A DNA stretch of 64,000 bases from Rhizobiales bacterium Ga0077537 (GCA_001464955.1 LNEM01000009.1:434001-498000); one strand, 5' to 3'. Counted from the first letter of the stretch, positions 8,310-17,964 are shown. The notes: generated by a model not told the origin, from the letters alone. Numbers and translations are program-made.

Positions 8310-9839
8310 TCAGCTCGCCTCGGCAAGGAGCGAGAGCTGGCGTGAGCTTTGCGCAGTCTGGTCGGTCAATCGGGTGGGATAGTCGCCCGTGAAGCAATGG
8401 TCGGTGAATTGCGGTTGGGCCGGGTCTCGCCGATCCTGACCCATCGCCCGGTAGAGGCCGTCGACCGAGAGAAACGCGAGGCTGTCGGCCTCGAGATAGG
8501 CCTGCATCTCGGCGATGCTGTGCGTCGCGGCGAGCAGCTCCGTCGTGCGGGGCGTGTCGATGCCGTAGAAGTCCGGGAAGCGGATGGGCGGGCTCGAGAT
8601 ACGCATGTGAACCTCGCGGGCGCCGGCCTCACGAATCATGGCCACGATCTTCTTCGAGGTGGTGCCGCGCACGATGCTGTCGTCGATCAGGACCACACGG
8701 GCGCCGCGAATCACGCCGGGATTGGCCGAATGCTTCAGCTTGACGCCGAGCTGGCGGATCTTCTGTTCGGGTTCGATGAACGTGCGGCCGACGTAGTGAT
8801 TGCGCACGATGCCGAGTTCGAACGGGATGCCGGCAGCCTGCGCGTAGCCGATCGAAGCGGGGACACCGCTGTCGGGCACCGGCACGATGACGTCGGCGGG
8901 CACGCCCGATTCCTCGGCCAGGACGGCGCCCATGTGCTTGCGCATCTCGTAGACGCTGCGGCCGCCGATGATGCTGTCGGGACGCGCGAAGTAGACGTAC
9001 TCGAAGACGCAGGGCCGCGCCGGGCGGCGCGGGAACGGGCGATGCGATTCAACGCCGTTCTCCGTGATGACCACGACTTCGCCGTTCTCGATCTCGCGCA
9101 CGAACTGGGCGCCGACGATGTCGAGGGCGCAGGTTTCGGAGGCGAGGACGTAGGCGGTGCCGAGGCGGCCGAGCACCAGCGGGCGGATGCCGACGGGATC
9201 GCGGGCCCCGATCATCATGTCGTTGGTCAGGCAGGCCAGCGCGTAAGCGCCTTCGATCTGCAGAAGGCCGTCGATGAAGCGCTCGACGATGCGGCGTTTC
9301 TTGGACCGGGAAATGAGGTGAAGGATGACCTCGGTGTCCGAGGTCGACTGGCAGATGGCTCCAGACGAGATCAGTTCGGTCCTGAGGGTGAGGGCATTCG
9401 TGAGGTTGCCGTTATGGGCAACGGCGAAGCCGCCCTGGTCGAGGTCGGCGAAGAGCGGTTGCACGTTGCGCAGCACCACATCGCCCGTGGTCGAATAACG
9501 ATTGTGCCCGAGGGCCATCGAGCCGGCGAGGCGGGCGATGATTTCCTTGCTCGAGAAGCTGTCACCGACACGTCCGAGGCGGCGCTCCTGGTTGAAGCGT
9601 TTGCCATCGTAGGTGACGATGCCGCAGCCTTCCTGGCCGCGATGCTGAAGGGCGTGGAGGCCCAGCGCCGTGATGGCTGCTGCGTTCTCGTGGCCGAATA
9701 CAGCGAAGACGCCGCATTCCTCGCGAAGGCGGTCGTCGGGATATCGGGGACGCGGTGTCCCCGGGAGGCTCAACGGGGGACCCGTCTGGCTGTCCCTGGC
9801 GTCGGTCGGGATAGCCGGATTAACGGTGGCGTCTGTCAT
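8310..9839 (-). CDS. purF: Amidophosphoribosyltransferase
   Basis: PurF makes phosphoribosylamine from PRPP and glutamine, the committed step of purine synthesis. The 509-residue form carries an N-terminal propeptide of about 40 residues ahead of the catalytic cysteine in REECGVFAVFG. This cysteine must be exposed by processing, as in Bacillus-type PurF. The Ntn glutaminase half includes HNRYSTTG and HNGNLTN. The phosphoribosyltransferase half has the PRPP loop VLIDDSIVRGTTS. ATG 9839 has GGAG 8 nt upstream and is preferred over the longer frame to 9944. cvpA ends 49 nt upstream, matching the common cvpA-purF operon. Confidence 0.96.
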   Translation of the reverse strand: MTDATVNPAIPTDARDSQTGPPLSLPGTPRPRYPDDRLREECGVFAVFGHENAAAITALGLHALQHRGQEGCGIVTYDGKRFNQERRLGRVGDSFSSKEIIARLAGSMALGHNRYSTTGDVVLRNVQPLFADLDQGGFAVAHNGNLTNALTLRTELISSGAICQSTSDTEVILHLISRSKKRRIVERFIDGLLQIEGAYALACLTNDMMIGARDPVGIRPLVLGRLGTAYVLASETCALDIVGAQFVREIENGEVVVITENGVESHRPFPRRPARPCVFEYVYFARPDSIIGGRSVYEMRKHMGAVLAEESGVPADVIVPVPDSGVPASIGYAQAAGIPFELGIVRNHYVGRTFIEPEQKIRQLGVKLKHSANPGVIRGARVVLIDDSIVRGTTSKKIVAMIREAGAREVHMRISSPPIRFPDFYGIDTPRTTELLAATHSIAEMQAYLEADSLAFLSVDGLYRAMGQDRRDPAQPQFTDHCFTGDYPTRLTDQTAQSSRQLSLLAEAS

Positions 9840-9888
9840 CGATCCGCTCCAGAGCCCTCGAGCCTTCGATTGATCCGCAGCGACCAGA

Positions 9889-10527
9889 TCACCCGGCGCG
9901 CGGCACGTCGACGGGATATATGACGAATTGATGGCGTTGGCCATGCCCCGGCGTGATCGTGACGCGGATGTTGGTTTGCGGCGCGTAACCCTGCTGCTCG
10001 CCCTTTGGCTCGGTCAGCGACGACGGGACCACCTTGACGAGCACGTTTCGGAACGAATTGCCGGCGCTCTTGATGTAGGGCAGCGACTTGGCGTTGCGGA
10101 CCCAATCGAACTGGTTACCGGGATCGGGGAAGAACTGCTCGTAGAACATGTAGGGGATAACGATCAGCACGAAACCCCGGATGACCCCGAAGCCGAAGCC
10201 CAGGATGCGGTCGATCATGCCGACACGGCTGTCGAGGATCGTGTCGGACAGGCGGGCGGTCAACAGATGGACGATGATCAGCACGACGAGGAAGATGATC
10301 GCGCCCATGACGATCTGGGCGACGGGCAGGGGCACGCTGAACTGGCGGGCGAGGTCCTCGGCGGCCGGCTTGTGGTAGAGGACGAAGTAGAGGACGGCTC
10401 CGAGGGCTGCGACCCACGAAAGGATCGAGAGCACCTCACGCGTAAAGCCCCGGTACATCGCGAGGAGGCCCGACAAGAGCGTCATCGCGAGGAGGCCCGC
10501 GTCGAGGTAGGAGAGAGGCCCAAGCAT
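9889..10527 (-). CDS. cvpA: CvpA family inner-membrane protein
   Basis: The 212-residue protein has about four transmembrane helices in the first 135 residues (YLDAGLLAMTLLSGLLAMYRG, VLSILSWVAALGAVLYFVL, IVMGAIIFLVVLIIVHLL, ILGFGFGVIRGFVLIVIPY) and a soluble C-terminal tail. It is the family named for colicin V production; its biochemical role is unsettled, with envelope-stress and purine links reported. AGGA precedes ATG 10527; the longer frame to 10602 lacks support. It is transcribed with purF downstream and follows radA by 65 nt on the same strand. Confidence 0.9.
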   Translation of the reverse strand: MLGPLSYLDAGLLAMTLLSGLLAMYRGFTREVLSILSWVAALGAVLYFVLYHKPAAEDLARQFSVPLPVAQIVMGAIIFLVVLIIVHLLTARLSDTILDSRVGMIDRILGFGFGVIRGFVLIVIPYMFYEQFFPDPGNQFDWVRNAKSLPYIKSAGNSFRNVLVKVVPSSLTEPKGEQQGYAPQTNIRVTITPGHGQRHQFVIYPVDVPRAG

Positions 10528-10592
10528 CCGGCTTCGTTCCTCTTGTTGCTGAAGGGTCGGAGGGGCGCCCGTGACCGCCTGCCGACGTGGTG

Positions 10593-11969
10593 TCACTGGC
10601 ACGGACCGATCTGTTCGGCAAGTTCCTTGAGGTGGGAAAGGCGCTGCAGAGTGATCTTTGCACCGCCGGCCTCGATTTCGCCTGCAGCCGGCAGCACGGC
10701 GCGTTTGAAGCCCAGCTTTTGGGCTTCCTTGAGGCGTGTCGTCATGTGCCCCGCCGCGCGGACTGCGCCGGAGAGACTGATCTCACCGAAGTAGACGTGA
10801 TCTGCGGGAAGAACCGATCCGGACAGCGACGAGAGGAGGGCCGCTGCCGCCGCGAGATCGGCTGCGGGCTCGGTGATCTTCAGGCCGCCGGCAATGTTCA
10901 GGTAGACATCGTGCTGGGCGAGGCTGACGCCGCAGCGCGCGTCGAGAACGGCGAGGACCATCGACAGGCGGTTGGCATCCCAGCCGACCACGGCGCGGCG
11001 CGGCGTGCCGAGGGCGGAGGGCGCGACCAGCGCCTGGATCTCGACGAGAAGCGGCCGCGTTCCCTCGACGCCCGCGAAGACGGCTGCACCCGGAGCGTTC
11101 GCGTCGCGATCGCCGAGGAAGAGTTCGGAGGGGTTCGAGACCTCGCGGAGGCCCTGCTGCGCCATCTCGAAGACGCCGATCTCGTCGGTGGCGCCGAAGC
11201 GGTTCTTGACGGCCCGCAGGATACGGAAGGGATGGCCCCGGTCGCCTTCGAAGGAGAGCACGGTGTCGACCATGTGCTCGATGACCTTGGGGCCTGCGAT
11301 CTGGCCGTCCTTGGTGACATGGCCGACGAGGAGGAGCGCCGCGCCCGACTGCTTCGCGTAGCGGATGAGGGAGCCGGTCGCGGCGCGCACCTGGCTGACG
11401 GTGCCGGGAGCTGCGTCAAGCATGTCGGCCCAAAGAGTCTGGATCGAATCGATGACGACCAGATCCGCGCGCTTGTCGTCGCCGAGCGTCGCCAGGATGT
11501 TCGAGAGGTTGGTCTCGCTCGCGAGCAGCACGGGGGACTTCGACAGGCCGAGGCGCTCGGCGCGCAGACGTACCTGGGCGGCTGCCTCCTCGCCGGAGAA
11601 ATAGAGGGTGCGGTGACCGGCCTTCGCCAGCGAGGCGCACAGCTGCAGGAGCAGCGTCGATTTGCCGATGCCCGGTTCGCCACCGATCAGGAGCGCCGAG
11701 CCCGGAACGATACCGCCACCGGCGACGCGGTCGAGCTCTGCGATGCCGGTCGGCATGCGGGGCGGGGCTTCGCCGCGGGCGTCGAGCGTTTCGAGGTTGA
11801 CGACGCGGCCACGGGTCTGGCGTGTGACGCCGGAGCCGGGAGGTGGACCGGCGTCGGTCTCCTCGACCAGCGTGTTCCACTCGTTGCAGGAGGGGCAGCG
11901 GCCGACCCAACGTGGCGTCACGCCACCGCAGCTCTGGCACACGTAGGTGGTGCGGGGCGCCTTCGCCAT
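10593..11969 (-). CDS. radA: DNA repair protein RadA
   Basis: This RecA-like ATPase processes branched recombination intermediates and promotes D-loop branch migration. In order along 458 residues: zinc finger (C11, C14, C25, C28), Walker A GGEPGIGKST (96-105), the RadA-specific KNRFG motif (255-259), and a C-terminal Lon-protease-like domain without catalytic residues. The start ATG shares one base with the alr stop (TGATG), so the two genes are translationally coupled. Confidence 0.96.
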   Translation of the reverse strand: MAKAPRTTYVCQSCGGVTPRWVGRCPSCNEWNTLVEETDAGPPPGSGVTRQTRGRVVNLETLDARGEAPPRMPTGIAELDRVAGGGIVPGSALLIGGEPGIGKSTLLLQLCASLAKAGHRTLYFSGEEAAAQVRLRAERLGLSKSPVLLASETNLSNILATLGDDKRADLVVIDSIQTLWADMLDAAPGTVSQVRAATGSLIRYAKQSGAALLLVGHVTKDGQIAGPKVIEHMVDTVLSFEGDRGHPFRILRAVKNRFGATDEIGVFEMAQQGLREVSNPSELFLGDRDANAPGAAVFAGVEGTRPLLVEIQALVAPSALGTPRRAVVGWDANRLSMVLAVLDARCGVSLAQHDVYLNIAGGLKITEPAADLAAAAALLSSLSGSVLPADHVYFGEISLSGAVRAAGHMTTRLKEAQKLGFKRAVLPAAGEIEAGGAKITLQRLSHLKELAEQIGPCQ

Positions 11970-13108
11970 CAGACCGAACCGTCGAGGACGACGCGATGCG
12001 AGCGGCGACCGAGGCGGGTCAGCAGTTCATATCCGATGGTGCCGGCGTGGTCCGCCAGATCGTCGAGGCCGCTGGTCGGTCCGATCAGTTCGACCCAGGC
12101 CCCGCGGCAGGCCTCGCGCTCCGGGATGCCCGTCACGTCCAGCGCGATGACATCCATGGAGACGCGGCCGACGACGGGAACGCGATGACCATCGAGCGTC
12201 ACGAGAGGGCCGGGCCGCTCGGTCGGGCCAGAGAGCGCGCGGAGGAAGCCGTCGGCGTAGCCAGAGGCGACCGTGGCAATGCGGCGCGCGTCCGGGGCCG
12301 TGAAGGTGGCGGCATAACCCACGGGAGTTCCCGCGGCGACAGTGCGGACCTGCAGGATGCGGGCGCTGAGGCGGGTGACGGGGCGCATCGGGTTTGGAAT
12401 ATCGGTGCTGGCGCGGCCGCCGTAGAGCGCGATTCCCGGACGGACGAGGTCGAGATGGTAGGCGCGATCGAGGAAGGTGCCCGCCGAATTGGCCAGGCTG
12501 AGCGGGGCTCGGGGCAGGCGCTGGGCCAGAGCCAGGAATGCCGTCCGCTGGGTTTCGTTCAAAGGGTGAGCCGCGACGTCGGCGCAGGCCAGATGGCTCA
12601 TCACGAGGCTGATCGGAAAGGTACTCAAGATCTCGCGCTCGGGCCCGGCGAGAGTGTCGACATCGGCCGCCGTCAGACCGAGGCGCTGCATACCGGTGTC
12701 GATGTGGATGGCGGCGGGAGCGGGCCGACTGTCGGCGGCGCACCACGCGGCCCACTCGCGGATCTCTTCGAGGCTGGAGAGGCACGGGCGCAGGTCCATG
12801 GCCGCATAATGGGCGGCGGCGCCAGGCAGCAGGCCGTCGAGGACGTAGACGATGGCTGGTGGCAGGGCTGCCCGTACGGCGCGGCCCTCGGCCAGAGTGG
12901 CGACGAAGAACGTGCTGCAGCCGGCACGGGCGAGGGCCGTCGCGACGTCTGTGATGCCGAGACCGTAGCCGTCGGCCTTTACAACTCCGGCGCATGCGGC
13001 TGGGTGAACGCGATCGGCGATCTGGCGCCAGTTCGCGACCAACGCGGCGAGGTCGATCGTCAGGACGGACCTGGCGTCGGGCGGAATGGTTTGACCTTCG
13101 AGAATCAC
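11969..13108 (-). CDS. alr: Alanine racemase
   Basis: This PLP enzyme interconverts L- and D-alanine for peptidoglycan. The 379-residue protein has the PLP lysine K44 (VVKADGYGLG) and the opposing catalytic tyrosine Y265 (GYAAT), with ASGYADG after it; both numbers match the Geobacillus enzyme. The start is GTG 13108 with GGGAG 7-8 nt upstream. It is the first gene of an alr-radA pair. The divergent 145-bp gap to the PilZ gene must carry its promoter, though I see no clear -10/-35. It is the only amino-acid racemase in the window, which also encodes a D-amino-acid aminotransferase. Confidence 0.96.
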   Translation of the reverse strand: MILEGQTIPPDARSVLTIDLAALVANWRQIADRVHPAACAGVVKADGYGLGITDVATALARAGCSTFFVATLAEGRAVRAALPPAIVYVLDGLLPGAAAHYAAMDLRPCLSSLEEIREWAAWCAADSRPAPAAIHIDTGMQRLGLTAADVDTLAGPEREILSTFPISLVMSHLACADVAAHPLNETQRTAFLALAQRLPRAPLSLANSAGTFLDRAYHLDLVRPGIALYGGRASTDIPNPMRPVTRLSARILQVRTVAAGTPVGYAATFTAPDARRIATVASGYADGFLRALSGPTERPGPLVTLDGHRVPVVGRVSMDVIALDVTGIPEREACRGAWVELIGPTSGLDDLADHAGTIGYELLTRLGRRSHRVVLDGSV

Positions 13109-13253
13109 GGCGGGGCTCCCCTGATGGGCGGACCATAGCAGGGTGTCAGTGGCGCGCCCATGGGCGGGCGGAGATGCGGCGAGTTCTCATTTTAATCGAA
13201 TGTTGATGCGTTTGGGGAACTGTCGGAGACCGACGAGACGAGGAGAGATGAGA

Positions 13254-13667
13254 ATGCTCAGGACGGCGCCGACGGCAGAGCGACGGGCCTTCGGCCGGCG
13301 CGAGAGCTTCATCCATGCCATCGCGCGTCTGCCGGGACGTGGGGCGGAGCCTTGCGTGGTGCGGAACTTCTCGGATACCGGAGCGCTCATCGAGTTCAAG
13401 GCGGATTTCGTGGCGCCGGACCGGTTCCGACTCGATATCGAGGCGAAGGGGTTCTCGGCGGTCTGCGAGGCGAAGCGCAGGGACGGGCGCATGCTCGGTG
13501 TTCGGTTCGTCGGCGCGAACGCTACGGAAGCGCTAATGGATCGGGTCGCTGGAACGACGGCCCCGGAGCCGGGCCACGACGAGTTGCCGGTCGACAATGT
13601 GCTCGTCAAAGGCCAATTCGTCACGGTGGCGCGCGGCGACGCCGTCCGGGCAGCGCTCGCAACCTGA
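13254..13667 (+). CDS. PilZ-domain protein (probable cyclic-di-GMP receptor)
   Basis: This small 137-residue protein carries the two PilZ motifs: RxxxR as RAFGR near residue 12 and (D/N)xSxxG as NFSDTG near residue 40, followed by beta strands (ALIEF, VRFVG). PilZ domains bind cyclic-di-GMP and alter motility, exopolysaccharide or cell-cycle targets. A C-terminal tail of about 45 residues is not part of the domain. Start choice: AGGAGA at 13241 is 8 nt from ATG 13254 but only 2 nt from ATG 13248, so 13254 is preferred. It converges with dnaB 24 bp downstream. Confidence 0.8.
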   Translation: MLRTAPTAERRAFGRRESFIHAIARLPGRGAEPCVVRNFSDTGALIEFKADFVAPDRFRLDIEAKGFSAVCEAKRRDGRMLGVRFVGANATEALMDRVAGTTAPEPGHDELPVDNVLVKGQFVTVARGDAVRAALAT

Positions 13668-13691
13668 CGCCGGGCCGCGCACCCAGACGGG

Positions 13692-15206
13692 TCATTCCTC
13701 GCGGTCGGGCATGTGGTGCTCGTGGGCGAGGTCGGAGAAGCGCGTGAACTGCCCCTCGAACGCCAACGTCACGGTACCGACGGGGCCGTGGCGCTGCTTG
13801 CCGATGATGACCTCGGCCTTGCCCTGGACCATCTGCATCTTGGCGAACCAGTCCTGGAACTGGGCCGTGCCTTCGGAGGGCTTGGTGCGCTCGACGTAGT
13901 ATTCCTCGCGGAACACGAAGAGGACGACATCGGCGTCCTGTTCGATCGAGCCTGATTCACGAAGGTCCGACAGCTGCGGGCGCTTGTCCTCGCGGCTTTC
14001 GACCTGACGCGAGAGCTGCGAGAGGGCGATGACCGGAACGCTGAGCTCCTTGGCGAGGGCCTTCAGGCCAGTGGTGATCTCGGACACTTCCTGTACGCGT
14101 CCTTCGGAAGAACGCTTCGCCGAGCCTGTCAGGAGCTGGAGGTAGTCCACGACGAGCACGTCGAGGCCCTTCTGTCGTTTGAGCTTCCGCGCGCGGGCGG
14201 CGAGCTGGGCGATGGAGATGCCGCCGGTCTGGTCGATGTAGAGCGGGCAACGCGCCATCTCCTGCGAGACGAGGACGAGCTGCTTGAACTCCTCGGGGCT
14301 GATCTCGCCGCGGCGGATCTTCGAGGACGAGATCTCGGCCTGCTCGGCGAGAATTCGGGTTGCGAGCTGTTCGGCCGACATTTCGAGCGAGAAGAAGCCG
14401 ACGACGCCGCCGTCCTTGGCCTTGGTCGTGCCGTCGGGGAGCGTCTCGGCGCGATAGGCCTTGGCAATGTTGTAGGCGATGTTGGTGGCGAGCGACGTCT
14501 TTCCCATCGATGGCCGGCCGGCGAGAATGATCAGGTCCGATGACTGCAGGCCGCCCATCTTGGCGTCGAGATCGCGCAAGCCTGTCGAGACGCCGGACAA
14601 TCCACCCTGGCGCTGGAAGGCGTTGTTGGCGACGGTGATGGCCGTCGTCAGGGCCGTTTCGAACGAGAGGAAGCCTTGGCCGTACTTGCCGGTTTCCGCG
14701 AGCGAGAAGAGCCGCGTCTCGGCCTCCTGGATCTGCTCGTCCGGAGGCGCGTCGATCGGGCTGTCGTAGGCAAGGTTGACCATGTCCTCGCCGATCAGGA
14801 TCAGCTGCCGGCGAATCGCGAGGTCGTAGATGGTGCGCGCGTAGGCGACGGCGTTGATGACGGTCGTCGCGTTGGCGGCGAGGCGGCCGAGATATTGGGG
14901 AACCGTGAGGTTCTGGTCGATCGGCTCGGCGGTTTCGAAATAGGTGCGCAACGTGATCGGCGTGGCAGGTTTGCCGGCCGCGACGAGTTTGCCCGCCGTC
15001 TCGAAGATGCTCGCATGGAGGGGATCGAAGAAATGCTCGCTCTTGAGGAACGACGACACGCGCTCGTGCGCGTCGTTGTTCACGAGGATCGCCCCGAGCA
15101 ACGCCTGCTCGGCCTCGATGTTGTGCGGCGCGGCGCGGAAGCTCGGCTGGTCCTGAGCCTCTTCGCGGGGGGCGGTCTGTCGGGTACGCGGGGTGTTGTT
15201 TGCCAT
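13692..15206 (-). CDS. dnaB: Replicative DNA helicase DnaB
   Basis: This hexameric 5'-3' helicase unwinds the chromosome ahead of the replisome. Its 504 residues show the N-terminal primase-interacting domain (NIEAEQALLGAILVNN) and the RecA-like motor with Walker A GRPSMGKT near residue 230 and Walker B VLVVDYLQLL. There is no intein. The ribosome-binding site ahead of ATG 15206 is weak (GAGGGC immediately before). It follows the rpsF-rplI operon on the same strand, but a strong terminator at 15347-15380 separates them, so dnaB needs its own promoter between 15207 and 15346. Confidence 0.97.
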   Translation of the reverse strand: MANNTPRTRQTAPREEAQDQPSFRAAPHNIEAEQALLGAILVNNDAHERVSSFLKSEHFFDPLHASIFETAGKLVAAGKPATPITLRTYFETAEPIDQNLTVPQYLGRLAANATTVINAVAYARTIYDLAIRRQLILIGEDMVNLAYDSPIDAPPDEQIQEAETRLFSLAETGKYGQGFLSFETALTTAITVANNAFQRQGGLSGVSTGLRDLDAKMGGLQSSDLIILAGRPSMGKTSLATNIAYNIAKAYRAETLPDGTTKAKDGGVVGFFSLEMSAEQLATRILAEQAEISSSKIRRGEISPEEFKQLVLVSQEMARCPLYIDQTGGISIAQLAARARKLKRQKGLDVLVVDYLQLLTGSAKRSSEGRVQEVSEITTGLKALAKELSVPVIALSQLSRQVESREDKRPQLSDLRESGSIEQDADVVLFVFREEYYVERTKPSEGTAQFQDWFAKMQMVQGKAEVIIGKQRHGPVGTVTLAFEGQFTRFSDLAHEHHMPDREE

Positions 15207-15346
15207 GCCCTCGGGATAGCCGATTCCGGTCAGGGCCGGGTGGGGCGATCGGGCGGGGAAGGGTGATGGTCCCCGTAATCAACAGGGGGGCATGTCTGCT
15301 GTTGCAGGTGTTCGGGAAGCAACAGGCGCCGGTGTGATCGCCCGAC

Positions 15347-15380
15347 AAAAACGGCGCAGCGACCGTATCGTCGCTGCGCC
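15347..15380 (-). terminator. Strong rho-independent terminator of the rpsF-rplI operon
   Basis: A perfect 11-bp stem (GGCGCAGCGAC at 15353-15363 with GTCGCTGCGCC at 15370-15380, 6-nt loop) is followed on the minus strand by GTTTTTG. It lies 28 nt past the rplI stop. It isolates ribosomal-protein transcription from dnaB. Confidence 0.92.
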
Positions 15381-15407
15381 TCGGTCTGTCGAAGAGTGCT
15401 GTCGCGA

Positions 15408-15998
15408 TCAGCGGTCGGCGTCGGGATCATCCGGCTGCTCGCCGGTGCCGCGGGGCTGATCGTAGTTGTCGTCTTCGCTGAAGGTCTCGAGGTCGAGCGC
15501 CTCATCGCGGATGACCGTGACGTCCTCGCCGCGGGCCTGGCGATCCGCTTCGTCGGTCGAGCGGGCGACGTTGAGATTGGCCGTGACCGTCACTTCCGGG
15601 TGGAGTTGCAGCTTGATCTCGTGCACGCCCAGCGCCTTGATCGGCTTGTCGAGAAGGACCTGCCGGCGCTCGATCGAGAAGCCGCCAGCGGTCACGACCT
15701 CAGAGATGTCGCGGGTCGAGACCGAGCCGTAGAGCTGGCCCGTGTCGCCCGCCTGGCGGATGGTCACGAAGGTCTTGCCAGCGAGCTTTTCGGCGACGGC
15801 CTCGGCTTCCTTCTTCAGTTCGAGGTTGCGGGCCTCGAGGTGGACGCGCTGGGTGTCGAACTGCTTGCGGTTCTCATCCGTCGCGCGCAGCGCCTTGCCG
15901 AGCGGGAGCAGGAAATTGCGGGCGTAGCCGTCCTTGACGCGAACGACGTCGCCCATCTGGCCGAGGCGGCCGATGCGCTCGAGGAGAATGACGTGCAT
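15408..15998 (-). CDS. rplI: 50S ribosomal protein L9
   Basis: L9 binds 23S rRNA near the L1 stalk base and limits frameshifting. The N-terminal domain is intact ([32 protein letters not shown]), followed by the long helix and C-terminal domain. At 196 residues it exceeds the usual 148 because of an acidic, disordered tail of about 45 residues ([13 protein letters not shown]...). Such tails are common in alphaproteobacteria. It is the last gene of the rpsF-rpsR-DUF2232-rplI operon. Confidence 0.97.
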   Translation of the reverse strand: MHVILLERIGRLGQMGDVVRVKDGYARNFLLPLGKALRATDENRKQFDTQRVHLEARNLELKKEAEAVAEKLAGKTFVTIRQAGDTGQLYGSVSTRDISEVVTAGGFSIERRQVLLDKPIKALGVHEIKLQLHPEVTVTANLNVARSTDEADRQARGEDVTVIRDEALDLETFSEDDNYDQPRGTGEQPDDPDADR

Positions 15999-16047
15999 GG
16001 GTGGTCCTTTCTTGTCTTGCGTTGAATGAAAAGCGGGCAGCCCGGAC

Positions 16048-17040
16048 TCAGGTGGTCGGGGGTGGCGCCGGGTTGTGGTCGGGAAGATCCGGCCGGCGGT
16101 ACCACATGAAGGGTTCGAGGATGGCGACGAGGGCGATGATCAGGGCGGCCCACGTGTTGAACAGCAACAGCGTCACGTAGAGACCCCAAAGGATGAACGT
16201 GCGGGCCGACTTTCCCCGCGTGGCCCAATGGATGATGGCCAGACCCATCAGGAAGTAGGCGAACAGAAAGGCGCCGGAAAAGCCCGTTGCTAGAAGGCCG
16301 GGGAGGCCGGGTAGCAGCGAGAGCGCGATGGCCAGCGCGAGGCCCAGCGAGAAGCCCTGGGGAAAGCGCAGCAGCGACACGTCGGGCCAGGCACGGTGCA
16401 GGCGGCCCGAGATTTGCGTGATCTTGGCGGCCAGCCAGAGGTTGAGAAGGAAGCCGCCGAGCCACAGGACCGCCGAGGCGGCCGGCAGGGCATGAAGCAG
16501 CAGGTTGGCAAAGGCTGCGCGCTCCGTCTCGCCGATGGGTGTCGTCGAGATGTTCGGCATCTGCTTGGTGACGATGGTGTCGACCATCTCGCGCATCAGG
16601 GCGCGCAAGCTTTCGAGGTCGGCGCCGAGGAGGAGGATCGTGACGAACGCCAGCGCTCCCGACATCAGGGTGGCCGCGGCCACGATGCGTCCGGTCGGGT
16701 ACCACTCGAGTAACGGCGTTGGCGGCGGTGTGCCTGCGGGATCGGGTGTGACAGGGCGGCTCAGAAGAGCCAGGTGGCAGAGCACGATGAGTGGAATGCC
16801 CTGGCTCAGGAAGAAGACGGCGCCGGTTCGCGCACCCATGAGAGCGCCAGTGATGAGGGCGCTCAGGACGGCCGCAATGGCAGCCGAGGCCGCACCCCAG
16901 CCGACGCCCGCGAGATAACAAGGGAGGGGGGCCAGAAAGAACAGGATTATGCGCCCGGTCATTCCGCCAGCGCTGGCCGACACGAAAAGCAGCGCCGTGG
17001 CGAGGCCCGCGAAGAGGCCGACGGGGATGAAATGCATCAT
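16048..17040 (-). CDS. DUF2232 multi-pass membrane protein
   Basis: This 330-residue integral membrane protein has about eight hydrophobic segments and no soluble domain; the C-terminus is a short Pro-rich cytoplasmic tail. It belongs to the YybS-like/DUF2232 family that sits between rpsR and rplI in many alphaproteobacteria. The function is unknown; its conserved linkage to ribosomal-protein genes is the only clue. It lies 100 nt after rpsR and 49 nt before rplI, all on the minus strand. Confidence 0.85.
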   Translation of the reverse strand: MMHFIPVGLFAGLATALLFVSASAGGMTGRIILFFLAPLPCYLAGVGWGAASAAIAAVLSALITGALMGARTGAVFFLSQGIPLIVLCHLALLSRPVTPDPAGTPPPTPLLEWYPTGRIVAAATLMSGALAFVTILLLGADLESLRALMREMVDTIVTKQMPNISTTPIGETERAAFANLLLHALPAASAVLWLGGFLLNLWLAAKITQISGRLHRAWPDVSLLRFPQGFSLGLALAIALSLLPGLPGLLATGFSGAFLFAYFLMGLAIIHWATRGKSARTFILWGLYVTLLLFNTWAALIIALVAILEPFMWYRRPDLPDHNPAPPPTT

Positions 17041-17140
17041 GGTTCGCTGTCCCGCTCTCGGCGGTTAGGGCAGGGGCTCACCCTGTCCAACATCGAGGGG
17101 CTGCGATCCGGCCGGATGCCGGACCGCAGCCGACCTCAGG

Positions 17141-17398
17141 TCACTTGATCACGTAGGGCAACAGTCCGAGGAACCGAGCGCGCTTGATGGCCCGGGCCAA
17201 CTCGCGCTGCTTCTTGGCCGAAACGGCCGTGATGCGGCTCGGCACGATCTTGCCGCGCTCGGAGACGTAGCGACCCAGAAGGCGCACGTCCTTGTAGTCG
17301 ATCTTGGGTGCGCCGGCGCCCGAGAAGGGGCAGGTCTTGCGGCGACGATGGAACGGACGGCGTGCTGGAGCGCCGCCACCTGTCGATGCCTCGGCCAT
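17141..17398 (-). CDS. rpsR: 30S ribosomal protein S18
   Basis: This 85-residue S18 binds 16S rRNA as a heterodimer with S6. It has the typical basic N-terminus and the [35 protein letters not shown] and [15 protein letters not shown] blocks. The start ATG shares one base with the rpsF stop (TGATG), coupling the synthesis of the two partners. Confidence 0.97.
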   Translation of the reverse strand: MAEASTGGGAPARRPFHRRRKTCPFSGAGAPKIDYKDVRLLGRYVSERGKIVPSRITAVSAKKQRELARAIKRARFLGLLPYVIK

Positions 17399-17964
17399 CA
17401 GGTTCTCTCCGTCGGATTAGAGGGGCGGGGACCGCGATCGAAGCCACCTTCACGGGGCGGCCGGTCGCCGCCACGGTCCGGGCGGAAGCCGCCGCCCTCA
17501 CGGGGGGGACGGTCGCCTCCACTGCGGAAGCCACCGCCCTCGCGAGGCGGGCGATCGCCGCGCGGGCCGCGGTCGCCGCGGGGGCCGCCACGGTCACGGC
17601 CGAAACCACCGCCGCCGCCGCGTTCGCCGCGCTCGTCGCGATCGCTCTTGCGCATCTGGATCGAGGGTTCCGTCTCATGCTCCTCGACGCGGACCGTGAT
17701 GAAACGGAGCACGTCGGTCGAGATCCCCATGCGGCGCTCCATCTCGTTGATGGCAGCCGCCGGGGCGTCGATGTTGAGCAGCGTGTAATGCGCCTTGCGG
17801 TTCTTCTTGATCTTGAATGCCAGCGATTTCACGCCCCAGTATTCGGTCTTCGTGACCTTGCCCTGGAGTTCCTCGATGACGTCCGTGAATTCCTTGGTCA
17901 GCGCCTCGACCTGTGTCTGGGACACGTCCTGGCGTGCAAGGAACACATGCTCGTAAAGCGGCAT
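17398..17964 (-). CDS. rpsF: 30S ribosomal protein S6 with long RG-rich tail
   Basis: Residues 1-105 are a standard S6 ([34 protein letters not shown]). Residues 108-188 form a low-complexity extension rich in Arg, Gly, Asp and Pro, with three copies of DRPPREGG. S6 pairs with S18 on the platform of the small subunit; the tail is probably unstructured and RNA-binding. Charged C-terminal tails on S6 are familiar (E. coli adds glutamates), but this one is unusually long and RG-rich. ATG 17964 matches the family start; the longer frame to 18024 is not supported. Confidence 0.95.
   Translation of the reverse strand: MPLYEHVFLARQDVSQTQVEALTKEFTDVIEELQGKVTKTEYWGVKSLAFKIKKNRKAHYTLLNIDAPAAAINEMERRMGISTDVLRFITVRVEEHETEPSIQMRKSDRDERGERGGGGGFGRDRGGPRGDRGPRGDRPPREGGGFRSGGDRPPREGGGFRPDRGGDRPPREGGFDRGPRPSNPTERT
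17443..17556 (-). repeat. In-frame tandem-like repeats in the rpsF tail
   Basis: The segment encodes residues 137-174 of S6. It contains DRPPREGG three times (137-144, 151-158, 167-174), separated by short Gly/Arg linkers. The unit length is not constant, so expansion was imperfect. Confidence 0.8.
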
